Positions 52,831 through 61,550 are shown, counted from the stretch's first letter. The stretch is 64,000 nt of DNA from JBNAVJ01 sp049700455 (GCA_049700455.1 JBNAVJ010000003.1:105418-169417), one strand, 5' to 3'. A program made the numbers and translations. The notes: a model not told the origin generated them from the sequence alone.

Positions 52831-53919
52831 ATGGGTCAAACACGAAAAAATTCAATTGAAGAGTTAAAAAAATTTAGCTGGGAAGAATTTTATAATACCC
52901 CACTCCATAGGAAACTGAAATATTTTGAAAAAGAAGGGAGAATGTTTGATTGTCTCTTCAGTCAACAGTTCACCCCTGATTTGCTCCGCAAGTTATTTAC
53001 CATTGCAAACAAAATTCGGAAAATAGCAAAGGATAAAGAAGGTAACGATTGGTTACAAACTCTGCTTTCCCATAAACGAGCAATGCTATATTTTGTTCAA
53101 CCCTCAACCAGGACATTTGTTTCATTTCAGAGTGCCTGTTATATTCTTGGTTTGAAAGTGAGTGAAATACGTTCAACATCAACCTCTTCGGAGCTGAAAG
53201 GTGAATCCCCTGAAGACACTATCCGTACATTCAGTTCTTATGCTGATTTAATTGTTATGAGACATTATGAGCCGGGGATGGCTGAAAAAGCAGCCTGGCT
53301 TCTTAACAAAACAAGACGACCTATTAGCGTTATTAATGGTGGTTCCGGTAAAGACCAGCATCCTACTCAGGCATTGCTTGATTTATATACCCTTGATCTT
53401 TCTTTTCAGAGTAGGGGTGGCATTGATGGGAAACACATTGTTATGGTTGGAGATTTAAAGAGAGGAAGAACTGTACGTTCGCTTTCCTATTTACTGAAAA
53501 ACTACAAGGGGGTAAAGATTACTTATGTTTCGCCTGACTATCTGCGAATTGGAGAAGACATCAAAAAATTTCTAAAGAAAAATAAAATTCCATTTACAGA
53601 AACAAATAACCTTGAAAAAACCTTGAAATATGCGGATGCCGTTTATATGACACGAATTCAGGATGAATATGATATCAATAACGAATCAAAAGATATAGAT
53701 TACACCAAATTTCATCTGCAGAAAAAGCATTTAAGATTGATGAAAAAGGATGCCATTATTATGCATCCGCTCCCCCGTCGTCAGGAGATTGAAGTTGAGA
53801 TTGACAACGATCCACGCGCAATGTACTGGAGACAGGAACGCAATGGAATGTGGATACGGGCTGCATTGATTGCTTATCTTTTCAGAATTGAGGATAAAAT
53901 TTTAGCAAAAAGCATATAA
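52831..53919 (+). CDS. pyrB: Aspartate carbamoyltransferase-like protein
   Basis: Transfers a carbamoyl group, most likely to aspartate in pyrimidine synthesis. Residues 91-99 read PSTRTFVSF. The usual second Arg of STRTR is Phe96, which is unusual. The 80s-loop Lys is Lys123 (ELKGESPEDT), HPTQALLDLY holds His177, MTRIQDEY and HPLPRRQEI follow. The N-terminal ~80 residues are longer than in catalytic chains of E. coli. No pyrI regulatory gene is present. The close HPLPR motif argues for ATCase over ornithine type, but other acceptors cannot be excluded. Confidence 0.88.
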   Translation: MGQTRKNSIEELKKFSWEEFYNTPLHRKLKYFEKEGRMFDCLFSQQFTPDLLRKLFTIANKIRKIAKDKEGNDWLQTLLSHKRAMLYFVQPSTRTFVSFQSACYILGLKVSEIRSTSTSSELKGESPEDTIRTFSSYADLIVMRHYEPGMAEKAAWLLNKTRRPISVINGGSGKDQHPTQALLDLYTLDLSFQSRGGIDGKHIVMVGDLKRGRTVRSLSYLLKNYKGVKITYVSPDYLRIGEDIKKFLKKNKIPFTETNNLEKTLKYADAVYMTRIQDEYDINNESKDIDYTKFHLQKKHLRLMKKDAIIMHPLPRRQEIEVEIDNDPRAMYWRQERNGMWIRAALIAYLFRIEDKILAKSI

Positions 53920-53934
53920 AATAACTTTAAACCA

Positions 53935-54861
53935 ATGTCAAAAGTTGCTTTTATTTTTCCTGGTCAGGGTTCTCAGTCTCAGGGCATGGGAAAGGACCTG
54001 TTTGATGAATTTGCTTTAGCAAAAGAGTTTTATCAGAAGGCTGACGAAATTATGAATTACAGTTTAAGTAAAGTTTGTTTTGAGGGGACTGCTGATGAAC
54101 TGAGACAAACAAATATTACCCAGCCTGCCCTTTTTGTCCATTCCTTTATTATAACTGAACTCATCAAGAATGTTCTTCAAGCAGATTGTACAGCAGGACA
54201 TTCACTCGGGGAATATACAGCAGATACTTATGCCGGCGTGTTTTCTTTTGAAGATGGACTGAAACTTGTTAAAACAAGAGGTGAATTAATGAAACGTTCA
54301 GGTGAAATTCAAAGCGGTACAATGGCAGCCCTGATAGGCCTTGATGAAAAACAAATTCTGAAGATATGTGATTCTGTCAAGGAGTATGGTGTTGCTCAAC
54401 CTGCAAATTATAATTGCCCCGGTCAGATTATTGTTTCAGGAGATGTAGCTGCAATTGAAAAAGCTATTGAGGTTGCAAAGAATCCTCCTTATAATTGTAG
54501 GCTTGCCAAAAAGCTTGATGTCAGCGGAGCATTCCATTCAGAATTAATGAAAACTTCTGATCCACCTTTAAGGGAAGCACTTGCATTACTTGAATTTAAT
54601 GACCCACAAATCCCAGTGTATGCAAATTACAATGGATTGCCACTAACCAAAAAGGAACAAATTAAAGAAGCACTTGCATTACAACTTGTTTCTCCTGTTC
54701 GCTGGGAACTGTCTGTGAGAAATATGATTAAAGATGGCGTTTCAAAATTTATAGAGATTGGTTCTGGTAAGGTCCTGACAGGTTTGATAAAAAAAATCGA
54801 GCCGACTATTGAGACAATTAATATTTCTAACGTAGATGATGTGAAAAAAATAATTAGTTAA
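53935..54861 (+). CDS. fabD: Malonyl-CoA-acyl carrier protein transacylase
   Basis: Loads malonyl groups onto ACP for fatty-acid synthesis. The nucleophile is Ser90 in AGHSLGEY, His201 in GAFHSELM is its partner, and FPGQGSQSQGMG opens the protein. The 308-residue length is usual. Its stop codon overlaps the DUF3109 start by one base. Two FabG-like genes follow, so the run is fatty-acid related, with fabH, fabF and acpP lying elsewhere. Confidence 0.96.
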   Translation: MSKVAFIFPGQGSQSQGMGKDLFDEFALAKEFYQKADEIMNYSLSKVCFEGTADELRQTNITQPALFVHSFIITELIKNVLQADCTAGHSLGEYTADTYAGVFSFEDGLKLVKTRGELMKRSGEIQSGTMAALIGLDEKQILKICDSVKEYGVAQPANYNCPGQIIVSGDVAAIEKAIEVAKNPPYNCRLAKKLDVSGAFHSELMKTSDPPLREALALLEFNDPQIPVYANYNGLPLTKKEQIKEALALQLVSPVRWELSVRNMIKDGVSKFIEIGSGKVLTGLIKKIEPTIETINISNVDDVKKIIS

Positions 54862-55487
54862 TGAAAAAGGGTAAGAAATATCCTCTCAAAATTAGTGGTT
54901 TAAAGATAGATCCTATAATATTTGAACAGGGCTTTGTGCCTTTCTGTAATATTTCCATCTGTAAAGGAGAATGCTGTAACTGGGGAGTATATATTGATAG
55001 CAGGTTTAAAGAAGATATTATGAACTATGGAAAAGAAATTATAGACACAATGGATGAGGAACAGATTAAAGATTCCTCAAAATGGTTTGAACCAAAAAAG
55101 GTTAAAGATTCTGACTTCCCTTCAGGTTATGCTATAGGTACACAACTTTACGTTAATAAAAAATTACACCGCAAACAATGTGTATTTAAAGACTCACAAA
55201 ATTATTGTACTTTACAAAAAACTGCCGTCAGGTTGGGAATGCATAAGTGGACACTCAAACCAAAATATTGCATAATGTATCCGCTCACTATCGTGAATGA
55301 TGTTTTAACATACGATAACGAACACTCAAGAAGATTAAGTTATTGTGGAGTGCATAAGAAAAAGAATTTTGTCCATACAGTCTTTGAAGCTTTTACTGAG
55401 GAATTAATATATATACTTGGACAGGAGGGATATAGTATCCTGAAAGAATATTTTGAAGATAACTATAAAAAGAATGGTAAAATATGA
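54861..55487 (+). CDS. DUF3109 cysteine-rich protein
   Basis: 208 residues with a Cys pattern (CNISICKGECCNWG, then CVFKDSQNYCTLQ and KPKYCIMYP) that resembles the YkgJ/DUF3109 type, thought to bind zinc or an iron-sulphur cluster. The function is unknown. Its start overlaps the fabD stop and its end overlaps the next gene, so translation is coupled. The placement inside a fatty-acid run is not explained by known biology. Confidence 0.78.
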   Translation: MKKGKKYPLKISGLKIDPIIFEQGFVPFCNISICKGECCNWGVYIDSRFKEDIMNYGKEIIDTMDEEQIKDSSKWFEPKKVKDSDFPSGYAIGTQLYVNKKLHRKQCVFKDSQNYCTLQKTAVRLGMHKWTLKPKYCIMYPLTIVNDVLTYDNEHSRRLSYCGVHKKKNFVHTVFEAFTEELIYILGQEGYSILKEYFEDNYKKNGKI

Positions 55488-56238
55488 TTTTTCAGGAAAA
55501 GTAGTTTTAATTACCGGTGGTTCCCGGGGAATAGGTCGCTCAATTGCAAACAAATTTTCCGAAACCGGGGCTAAAGTTTTTATTACCTATAAATCAAGAG
55601 TTGACCATAGATATTTTAAATCGAAGGGAATTATTTATTACAAATGTGATTCGGCTAATACGCAGAGAATAAAAACGGTAGTAAATAAAATTACAAAAAA
55701 ATTTGGTAGAATTGATGTTCTGGTCTATAATGCAGGTATAACAAAAGACAGTTTGATTTTACGAATGAAAGAAAGCGACTGGGACGATGTTATAAACACA
55801 AATCTACGTGGGGCATTTGTTTTTAGCCGTGAGGTTTGTAAAAATATGATAAAAAATCATCGGGGTAAAATTATCTTTATTGGGTCTATTGTATCGCTTA
55901 GTGGTAATCCCGGACAATCAAATTATGTTGCATCAAAGGCAGGAATTAATGGACTTGCACGTGCTATGGCAAAAGAATTAGCACCCTATGATATACAGGT
56001 AAACGTGGTTGCCTGTGGATATGTAGAAACAGATATGACAGCAGCTCTTACCGAAGCACAAAAGCAGGCAATTCTTAATTATAGCGAGAAACGCTCTCCT
56101 GCAAAGCCAGATCAGGTGGCTGACTTTGTTGCTTTTCTTGGATCTGATAGTTCTAACCTTCTAAGCGGTCAGGTTTTACCTGTTGAAGCAAAACGTTTAA
56201 AAAAAGAGGAACGAAAACACTTTCAAATTAAAATATAA
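55474..56238 (+). CDS. FabG-like 3-oxoacyl-reductase with degenerate C-terminus
   Basis: Classical SDR of 254 residues: ITGGSRGIGRSI, YNAG, Ser in IGSIVSLSG and Tyr/Lys in SNYVASKAG are intact. The segment GYVETDMTAALTEAQK nearly matches the gene downstream, so the two are probably tandem duplicates. The final motif normally reads GQV-x-VDGG, but here it is GQVLPVEAKRLKKEERK, with no DGG and a basic tail. Start ATG 55474 overlaps the DUF3109 gene by 14 bp; the frame can be extended to 55453. Activity may be altered. Confidence 0.85.
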   Translation: MVKYDFSGKVVLITGGSRGIGRSIANKFSETGAKVFITYKSRVDHRYFKSKGIIYYKCDSANTQRIKTVVNKITKKFGRIDVLVYNAGITKDSLILRMKESDWDDVINTNLRGAFVFSREVCKNMIKNHRGKIIFIGSIVSLSGNPGQSNYVASKAGINGLARAMAKELAPYDIQVNVVACGYVETDMTAALTEAQKQAILNYSEKRSPAKPDQVADFVAFLGSDSSNLLSGQVLPVEAKRLKKEERKHFQIKI

Positions 56239-56243
56239 AAATT

Positions 56244-56993
56244 ATGTGTTACAATCTTACTAACAAAATTGCTATTGTTACAGGAGGTGCCCGGGGCATC
56301 GGAAGAGCCATAGTAGATGAACTGATTGCTAATGGGGCTACTGCTATAATATTCGATAAGTTTTTCCCTGAAGATTTTGAGAACTATCTTAAATCTGCTA
56401 ATGCAGACAGGCAGGCAGTAGTTCCTAAAGAGATAGATATTACCAATTCATCAAGGGTTGAAAAATTAGTTGAAGAGATTGTCACTCAATATGGAAAGGT
56501 TGATATACTTATTAACAATGCGGGGATTACCCGTGACCGACTCTTAATAAGAATGACAGATGAAGATTGGGATGCTGTATTAGCAGTGAATCTTAAAGGT
56601 GCATTTATTACAACAAAAGCAGTCTCCCGTTTTATGGCGCGTCAACGAGCAGGAAAAATTATTAATATTAGTTCCGTTGTTGGGATTATGGGTAATGCAG
56701 GACAGGTAAATTATGCAGCTTCGAAAGCAGGACTAATTGGGTTTTCCAAATCCGTAGCAAAAGAACTTGCTACACGAAATGTTACTGTTAATTGCGTAGC
56801 GCCGGGATATGTTGAAACAGAAATGACGGCAGCATTGACAGAAGAACAGAAGAATGCATTTCTTAATATCATTCCACTGAAACGACCCTGTAAGCCGTCA
56901 GAGATAGCAGGTGTGGTTGCTTTTTTAGCTTCTGAAAAGGCTGACTATATTACAGGACAGGTTATTGTAGTTGATGGTGGAATGGTTATGTAA
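56244..56993 (+). CDS. fabG: 3-oxoacyl-ACP reductase FabG
   Basis: NADPH-dependent reduction of 3-oxoacyl-ACP in fatty-acid synthesis. VTGGARGIGRAI binds NADPH, NNAGITRDRLLIRM is a strong FabG marker, Ser, Tyr and Lys are in ISSVVGIMGNAGQVNYAASK, and the end reads VIVVDGGMVM. The 249-residue length is normal. It lies 5 bp after the degenerate copy. Confidence 0.93.
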   Translation: MCYNLTNKIAIVTGGARGIGRAIVDELIANGATAIIFDKFFPEDFENYLKSANADRQAVVPKEIDITNSSRVEKLVEEIVTQYGKVDILINNAGITRDRLLIRMTDEDWDAVLAVNLKGAFITTKAVSRFMARQRAGKIINISSVVGIMGNAGQVNYAASKAGLIGFSKSVAKELATRNVTVNCVAPGYVETEMTAALTEEQKNAFLNIIPLKRPCKPSEIAGVVAFLASEKADYITGQVIVVDGGMVM

Positions 56994-57007
56994 ACATAAC
57001 TAAATTT

Positions 57008-57721
57008 ATGGAAAATAAAGTCATCTGGATAACAGGGGCTTCTACCGGCATCGGTAGAGAACTGGCAAAAGTACTTGCAAAAACCGGTAGCATTATTGTT
57101 GTAACTGCTCGCCGAAAATCACGTCTTACCTCCCTTGTTAATGAAATTAAATTCGCAGGTAATCAGGCTTCAGCTTTTGTTTGTAATGTTACATCTGAAC
57201 GCAGCGTGCAAATCACCACTAAAAGAATTCGCGAAAAGTATGGTAGGATTGACTGTTTGATAAATAATGCAGGTGTTACTGTCTTTAAATCCTTACAGGA
57301 AACAAAAGTTTATGATTATGATTATGTATTAAATACAAATTTGCGTGGAGCATTTCTATGTATTAAAGCAGTTCTGCCTGAAATGATAAAACGAAGAAAA
57401 GGCTCTATTATAAATATTATTTCTGTTGCTGCTTCGAAACCTTTTATTAATAGTGCAGTGTACTCTGCGTCCAAAGCTGGTTTACTCGCTATGGCAAATT
57501 GCCTCAGGGAAGAAGTAAGAAAATTCAATATCAAAGTTACGAATATTCTTCCAGGTGCCACCGAAACACCTATGTGGGATAGCAAAGCGCGTCAAAAATA
57601 TCATAGCCGAATGATGGCCCCAAAAGAACTTGCAATGACAATTGCTTCTATAATAGACACTCCTAAAAAAGTTCATCTTGAGGAAGTAGTGATAAGACCT
57701 CTAAAAGGTGATTTACAATGA
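57008..57721 (+). CDS. Short-chain dehydrogenase of unknown substrate
   Basis: 237 residues: TGASTGIGREL, NNAGVTVF, and Ser/Tyr/Lys in IISVAASKPF and SAVYSASKAGL. The C-terminus (ATETPMW, GDLQ) is of the YdfG/3-ketoacyl-like type rather than FabG. It is third in a row of SDR genes after fabD. The last base overlaps terC by 4 bp (ATGA), so it is translated with the membrane protein. Confidence 0.87.
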   Translation: MENKVIWITGASTGIGRELAKVLAKTGSIIVVTARRKSRLTSLVNEIKFAGNQASAFVCNVTSERSVQITTKRIREKYGRIDCLINNAGVTVFKSLQETKVYDYDYVLNTNLRGAFLCIKAVLPEMIKRRKGSIINIISVAASKPFINSAVYSASKAGLLAMANCLREEVRKFNIKVTNILPGATETPMWDSKARQKYHSRMMAPKELAMTIASIIDTPKKVHLEEVVIRPLKGDLQ

Positions 57722-58653
57722 TTCCATTCTTGCTATATATGAACATTTATGGTTGGGTGATTTTTCTTGCGTTCATCGTATTGATGCTTATTATTGATCT
57801 TGGAATCTTCAATAGGGAGGCTCATACCATATCCTATAGGGAGGCTTTAACTTGGAGTTTAGTCTGGATTATACTGGCTCTGCTTTTCAATTTAGGATTA
57901 TACTTTTACCTTGGCTACCAAATTGCACTGGAATTTTTCACAGGTTATATTCTGGAAAAGTCATTGAGTGTTGACAATATTTTTGTCTTTCTTGTAATAT
58001 TTTCCTATTTCAAAGTTGAAACTAAGTATCAGCATAAAATCCTTTTCTGGGGGGTAGTGGGTGCTATTATAATGAGAGGTATATTTATTGTGTTAGGTGC
58101 TGCACTCTTAATTAAATTTCATTGGATTATTTATATTTTTGGAATATTTCTTATTTATACTGGTATTAAAATGGCTTTCCAGAAAGATAACAACCTTAAG
58201 CCAGAAGAACTTAAAGTAGTAAAACTGGCAAAGAAATATTTTCGATTTACTGACAGAATTTATGGGTCACGATTTTTTGTAAAGGAAAACCTGAAAACCG
58301 TTGCAACTCCTCTATTTATAGTTCTAATCGTGGTGGAAACAATGGATCTGGTGTTTGCTTTCGATTCGATTCCAGCAATACTGGCAATAACCAACGATAC
58401 ATTTGTTGTTTTTACTTCAAACATTTTTGCTATTTTAGGATTGCGAGCTTTGTATTTTGCATTAGCAGGAGTTATGGACAAATTTAAATTTTTAAAATAT
58501 GGACTTGCAGTGATACTTACTTTCATAGGTATCAAGATGTTAATTTCAGGAGTTTTTAAGATACCCACTTTAATTTCATTACTGGTAATAGTTCTAATCT
58601 TAATTATTACTATTCTTGCATCTATTTTTTCAAAGGGTAAAATTCAAGAGTGA
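57718..58653 (+). CDS. TerC/Alx-family membrane protein
   Basis: 311 residues with about nine TMs. The acidic membrane motifs EKSLSVDNIFVFLVIF and ETMDLVFAFDSIPAILAI are the TerC signature. Members include the pH-induced Alx protein, now thought to export manganese, and proteins linked to tellurite resistance. A direct metal substrate cannot be assigned here. It converges with the UPF0316 gene at a 1-bp gap. Confidence 0.92.
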   Translation: MIPFLLYMNIYGWVIFLAFIVLMLIIDLGIFNREAHTISYREALTWSLVWIILALLFNLGLYFYLGYQIALEFFTGYILEKSLSVDNIFVFLVIFSYFKVETKYQHKILFWGVVGAIIMRGIFIVLGAALLIKFHWIIYIFGIFLIYTGIKMAFQKDNNLKPEELKVVKLAKKYFRFTDRIYGSRFFVKENLKTVATPLFIVLIVVETMDLVFAFDSIPAILAITNDTFVVFTSNIFAILGLRALYFALAGVMDKFKFLKYGLAVILTFIGIKMLISGVFKIPTLISLLVIVLILIITILASIFSKGKIQE

Positions 58654-58654
58654 G

Positions 58655-59188
58655 CTATTTCCGATTTGTTATATATCCTCCATAAGGAGTTACTGTGGAA
58701 TGTACTGTAATAAATACTTTTGGGTCAATAGACTTAATAATACGTATAATTTCTTTTTGACGTTTTCTGGGTATCAATGTTAGGATAACTGCTACTCCCC
58801 CGCTACCCCCTTCTCCCGGTAACATTGTTACACCAAGCTTCAATTGCCTAAGCCTGTCTGCAATTGGGTCTGCATAATGTAATGAAATAATACTTAGTTG
58901 TATAAAGCCAGAACCAATTTTTTGTTCAATTGTAATTCCTATAACATTTCCCAGTGCAAATCCTGCTGCATATCCAAGAATATTCACTAAATTATCAAGG
59001 TTCTGCATAATATGTCTGATAGCAATAATCCATATCAACGACTCAAAAAATCCAAAAAGCCCTGCGTTATACTTTCTGCCCTGGACCATATTGATTGTCC
59101 GAATTGTTCCAAGCGAAACGTCAATTATCCTCAAACACATAATAATAAAAGCTCCCAGAAAAAGCCGCAGAAAATCATCTATAGTCAT
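58655..59188 (-). CDS. UPF0316/DUF2179 membrane protein
   Basis: 177 residues: three hydrophobic segments in the first ~90 (IIDVSLGTIRTI, AAGFALGNVIGI), then a soluble DUF2179 domain (about 105-177) with GSGGVAVILTLIPRKRQKEI. The pairing of DUF5698-like TMs and DUF2179 is conserved, but its function is unknown. It is coupled to DUF1858 (2 bp gap) and hisC on the same strand. Confidence 0.87.
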   Translation of the reverse strand: MTIDDFLRLFLGAFIIMCLRIIDVSLGTIRTINMVQGRKYNAGLFGFFESLIWIIAIRHIMQNLDNLVNILGYAAGFALGNVIGITIEQKIGSGFIQLSIISLHYADPIADRLRQLKLGVTMLPGEGGSGGVAVILTLIPRKRQKEIIRIIKSIDPKVFITVHSTVTPYGGYITNRK

Positions 59189-59190
59189 CT

Positions 59191-59415
59191 CTATTTAACT
59201 TCTCTGTTTTTAATTAAGAGAGTATTCAGTTCTTTAACAAACTTCTCAATATCAGTATCCCCAAATCCTTTTTCTTTCGCAGCTTCTTCTAAAGTTCCCC
59301 AGATAGGTTCTCCACAAGCCATACACTTGATACCGTTCTTCATCAAATAACTTACGGACTCTGGAAGAATCTGAACAAGGTCTTCAATTAAGATTTCTTT
59401 TGTAATTTTTTCCAC
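59191..59415 (-). CDS. DUF1858 small protein
   Basis: 74 residues with the pattern of DUF1858: EILIEDLVQILPESVSYLM, then GIKCMACGEPIWGTLEEAA. The CxxC (MACGE context) is typical and such domains are often linked to hybrid-cluster or redox proteins. The role of a free-standing domain is not known. It overlaps hisC by 28 bp. Confidence 0.85.
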   Translation of the reverse strand: MEKITKEILIEDLVQILPESVSYLMKNGIKCMACGEPIWGTLEEAAKEKGFGDTDIEKFVKELNTLLIKNREVK

Positions 59416-60518
59416 TCTGATAATAATTCTTCAAAATGCTTTAAGAAAGCTTTATTTTCTTCTTCAGTACCTATTGTTACCCTTATACAATTAGAAAGTC
59501 CAAAAGGTTTTAAAGGTCTAATAATAATACCTCTTTTTATTAATTCAGAATTAAAATAATTAACATTGTCTTCGCTTATTAAGTCTATCATTACAAAATT
59601 GGCATATGAAGGCACAAATTTAAACTGAGTCTTTTTTAGTATTTCTGTTAGCTTTTGAGAAACTAAACGATAACCTTCTCTGTTGGTTTTCAATGATTTT
59701 TCAATAAATTCAAAATCATCCAGTGCGGCAATGGCTCCTTCCTGAGCAAGATTATTAGGTTCAAAAGGGAGCTTTACTTTCAGGAGTATTTCAACAATTT
59801 CTTTAGTAGCAAATCCATAACCTATTCTAATCCCTGCAATCCCATATACCTTAGAAAAAGTGCGAAGCGTTATTAAATTTGGAAAATCATATTCCAATGA
59901 GTCCGGATACTCTTCAAATTCACGGGCATACTCAAAATATGCTTCATCAATTAATACAAATGTAGTTTCTGGAATATCATTCAGGAAATTTAGCAGTTCG
60001 TTTTTTCTGATAATTGTTCCAGTTGGATTATTTGGGTTGCAAAGATAAATAATCTTTGTTTTTTCACTAACAAGTTTTTTCATCCTATCAAGGTCAAACT
60101 CATAAGTTTCATCTTTCATTGGAACTTCAACATAATTATTGTTTCTTCCGCGGGCGAGTACCTGGAATCCTATAAAGGTATTTTTTGAAGAAATCATCTC
60201 CTCCCCTTCGGAAAGGAAGCTTCTTAGAATTACAGCCATAATGCCTTCACTTCCACTTCCAACAATAATGTTATCAATGTTCTTATTAAATTTTTCAGCA
60301 ATTTTCTCTCTGAGCTTTAAGGCACCAACATCAGGGTAGCGATTGAGGTTATTCATAGCTTGCGTCATAGCTTCAACAGCAAGAGGCGATGGCCCAAGTG
60401 GATTTTCATTTGATGCAAGCTTATAAACCTTTTCAAGATTAAACTCGCGTTGAATTTCTTCTATTGATTTACCAGGCACATAAGGCTTAAGGTAACGAAT
60501 GTAATACGGTATGTTCAT
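59388..60518 (-). CDS. hisC: Histidinol-phosphate aminotransferase-like enzyme
   Basis: Fold type I PLP enzyme of 376 residues. ASNENPLGPSPLA near the N-terminus, YLCNPNNPTGTI, IDEAYFEYA and RTFSKVYGIAGIRIGYG (PLP Lys) are characteristic. It probably transaminates imidazole-acetol phosphate in histidine synthesis, but such enzymes may act on aromatic amino acids as well. No other his gene is near. The promoter region upstream is shared with the divergent sdhC. Confidence 0.92.
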   Translation of the reverse strand: MNIPYYIRYLKPYVPGKSIEEIQREFNLEKVYKLASNENPLGPSPLAVEAMTQAMNNLNRYPDVGALKLREKIAEKFNKNIDNIIVGSGSEGIMAVILRSFLSEGEEMISSKNTFIGFQVLARGRNNNYVEVPMKDETYEFDLDRMKKLVSEKTKIIYLCNPNNPTGTIIRKNELLNFLNDIPETTFVLIDEAYFEYAREFEEYPDSLEYDFPNLITLRTFSKVYGIAGIRIGYGFATKEIVEILLKVKLPFEPNNLAQEGAIAALDDFEFIEKSLKTNREGYRLVSQKLTEILKKTQFKFVPSYANFVMIDLISEDNVNYFNSELIKRGIIIRPLKPFGLSNCIRVTIGTEEENKAFLKHFEELLSEWKKLQKKS

Positions 60519-60624
60519 AAATATAATTTTGTTAAATTTACTTTATTCCTTTTATTAAAAAACTGAAAAAACTTTACCCTTTCACCTATAAAAGATAAAA
60601 ATTAACAAAAGACCAATAAATAAA

Positions 60625-60655
60625 TTGTAAAAATAAAAGGATTTGCATAACTTTT
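60625..60655 (+). promoter_or_regulatory. Possible promoter of sdhC
   Basis: TTG (60625-60627), a 20-base spacer, then TAACTTTT (60648-60655) match the Bacteroidota pattern except for the last base. The ATG lies 18 bp downstream. Confidence 0.45.
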
Positions 60656-60673
60656 ACAAAATTAAAAATTCTG

Positions 60674-61087
60674 ATGGAACAAAAAATCAAGACATTCAAT
60701 CAAAAAGACTGGTTAAAAGAAACAGCTAAGTACAAAAAGGATGCTGGAAGCTGGGCGTGGATTTATCACAGAATCAGTGGTATTGCATTGATTGGTTATT
60801 TATTCCTTCATATTTATTCGTTAAGTACTCTAACCCAGGGTAAGGAGGCATTCGAGGCAAAAATGAAAACCTTTTTATCGCCTGCGTTTATGGTTCTTGA
60901 ATGGATTCTGTTTATCTTTGTTCTTTTCCACTCCCTCAATGGTATCAGAATAGTTCTTGTTGATTTGGCTGACGGGGCAAGATATCACAAACAGCTGTAT
61001 CGAGCTTCCTGGGTAATTGGAGTGGTAATTTTTCTTGTAATGGGGTTTGTTATGTTTTCACATGAAATTTTAACTATTTTTAAGTAA
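60674..61087 (+). CDS. sdhC: Succinate dehydrogenase cytochrome b subunit
   Basis: Membrane anchor of complex II. WAWIYHRISGIALIGYLFLH and VLFHSLNGIRIVLVD carry the haem-ligand and quinone-site histidines. Three TMs in 137 residues. The enzyme links the TCA cycle to the quinone pool. sdhD follows after 16 bp, but sdhA and sdhB are not in the window after it. The N-terminus is longer and charged (KTFNQKDWLKETAKYKK). Confidence 0.92.
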   Translation: MEQKIKTFNQKDWLKETAKYKKDAGSWAWIYHRISGIALIGYLFLHIYSLSTLTQGKEAFEAKMKTFLSPAFMVLEWILFIFVLFHSLNGIRIVLVDLADGARYHKQLYRASWVIGVVIFLVMGFVMFSHEILTIFK

Positions 61088-61103
61088 ACAAATTTTTAAA
61101 ACA

Positions 61104-61481
61104 ATGTTTAGATATCAACCATCTAAGAATAGTGGTTCCAAGAGCTGGATGTTACAACGCATCACAGGTCTTGCTCTGGTTGTTTTAATGATAGGGCATT
61201 ATATACTTATGCATTATCACCCTGAATCTGGTCATACCTATGAAGCAGTTTTGAAGAGAATGTCATTTTCCTGGTACAGAATTATTGATTTAACTTTTCT
61301 TATTCTTGGTTTTTATCATGGATTAAACGGCTTGTGGAATATTTTTAGAGATTATGACCTTAAACCCTGGGCAAAAATATCGGTTGTTTCTGTACTTGTA
61401 ATCTTATGGGTAATATTTGTAAGTTGGGGGTTTGCTATTATTTTTTCCATTCCCTACGCCCCTGTTATAAGCATTAGATAA
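61104..61481 (+). CDS. sdhD: Succinate dehydrogenase hydrophobic anchor subunit
   Basis: The second membrane anchor of complex II, 125 residues and three TMs. SWMLQRITGLALVVLMIGHY and GFYHGLNGLWNIF supply His residues for the haem and quinone. It is next to sdhC. The following genes are for an Hc1-like protein and LepA, so the catalytic subunits are encoded elsewhere. No further anchor genes are needed. Confidence 0.9.
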   Translation: MFRYQPSKNSGSKSWMLQRITGLALVVLMIGHYILMHYHPESGHTYEAVLKRMSFSWYRIIDLTFLILGFYHGLNGLWNIFRDYDLKPWAKISVVSVLVILWVIFVSWGFAIIFSIPYAPVISIR

Positions 61482-61486
61482 CATTT

Positions 61487-61494
61487 TATCTTTG
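61487..61494 (+). promoter_or_regulatory. Possible -7 box of the Hc1-like gene
   Basis: TATCTTTG is an exact TAnnTTTG match, just after the sdhD stop and 56 bp before the ATG of the histone-like gene. No TTG lies at the ideal -33 position. Confidence 0.45.
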
Positions 61495-61550
61495 TAATTT
61501 AATAAGTATATTTATTTATTATCCTATAAAATAAACGAAAGGAATTCAAA

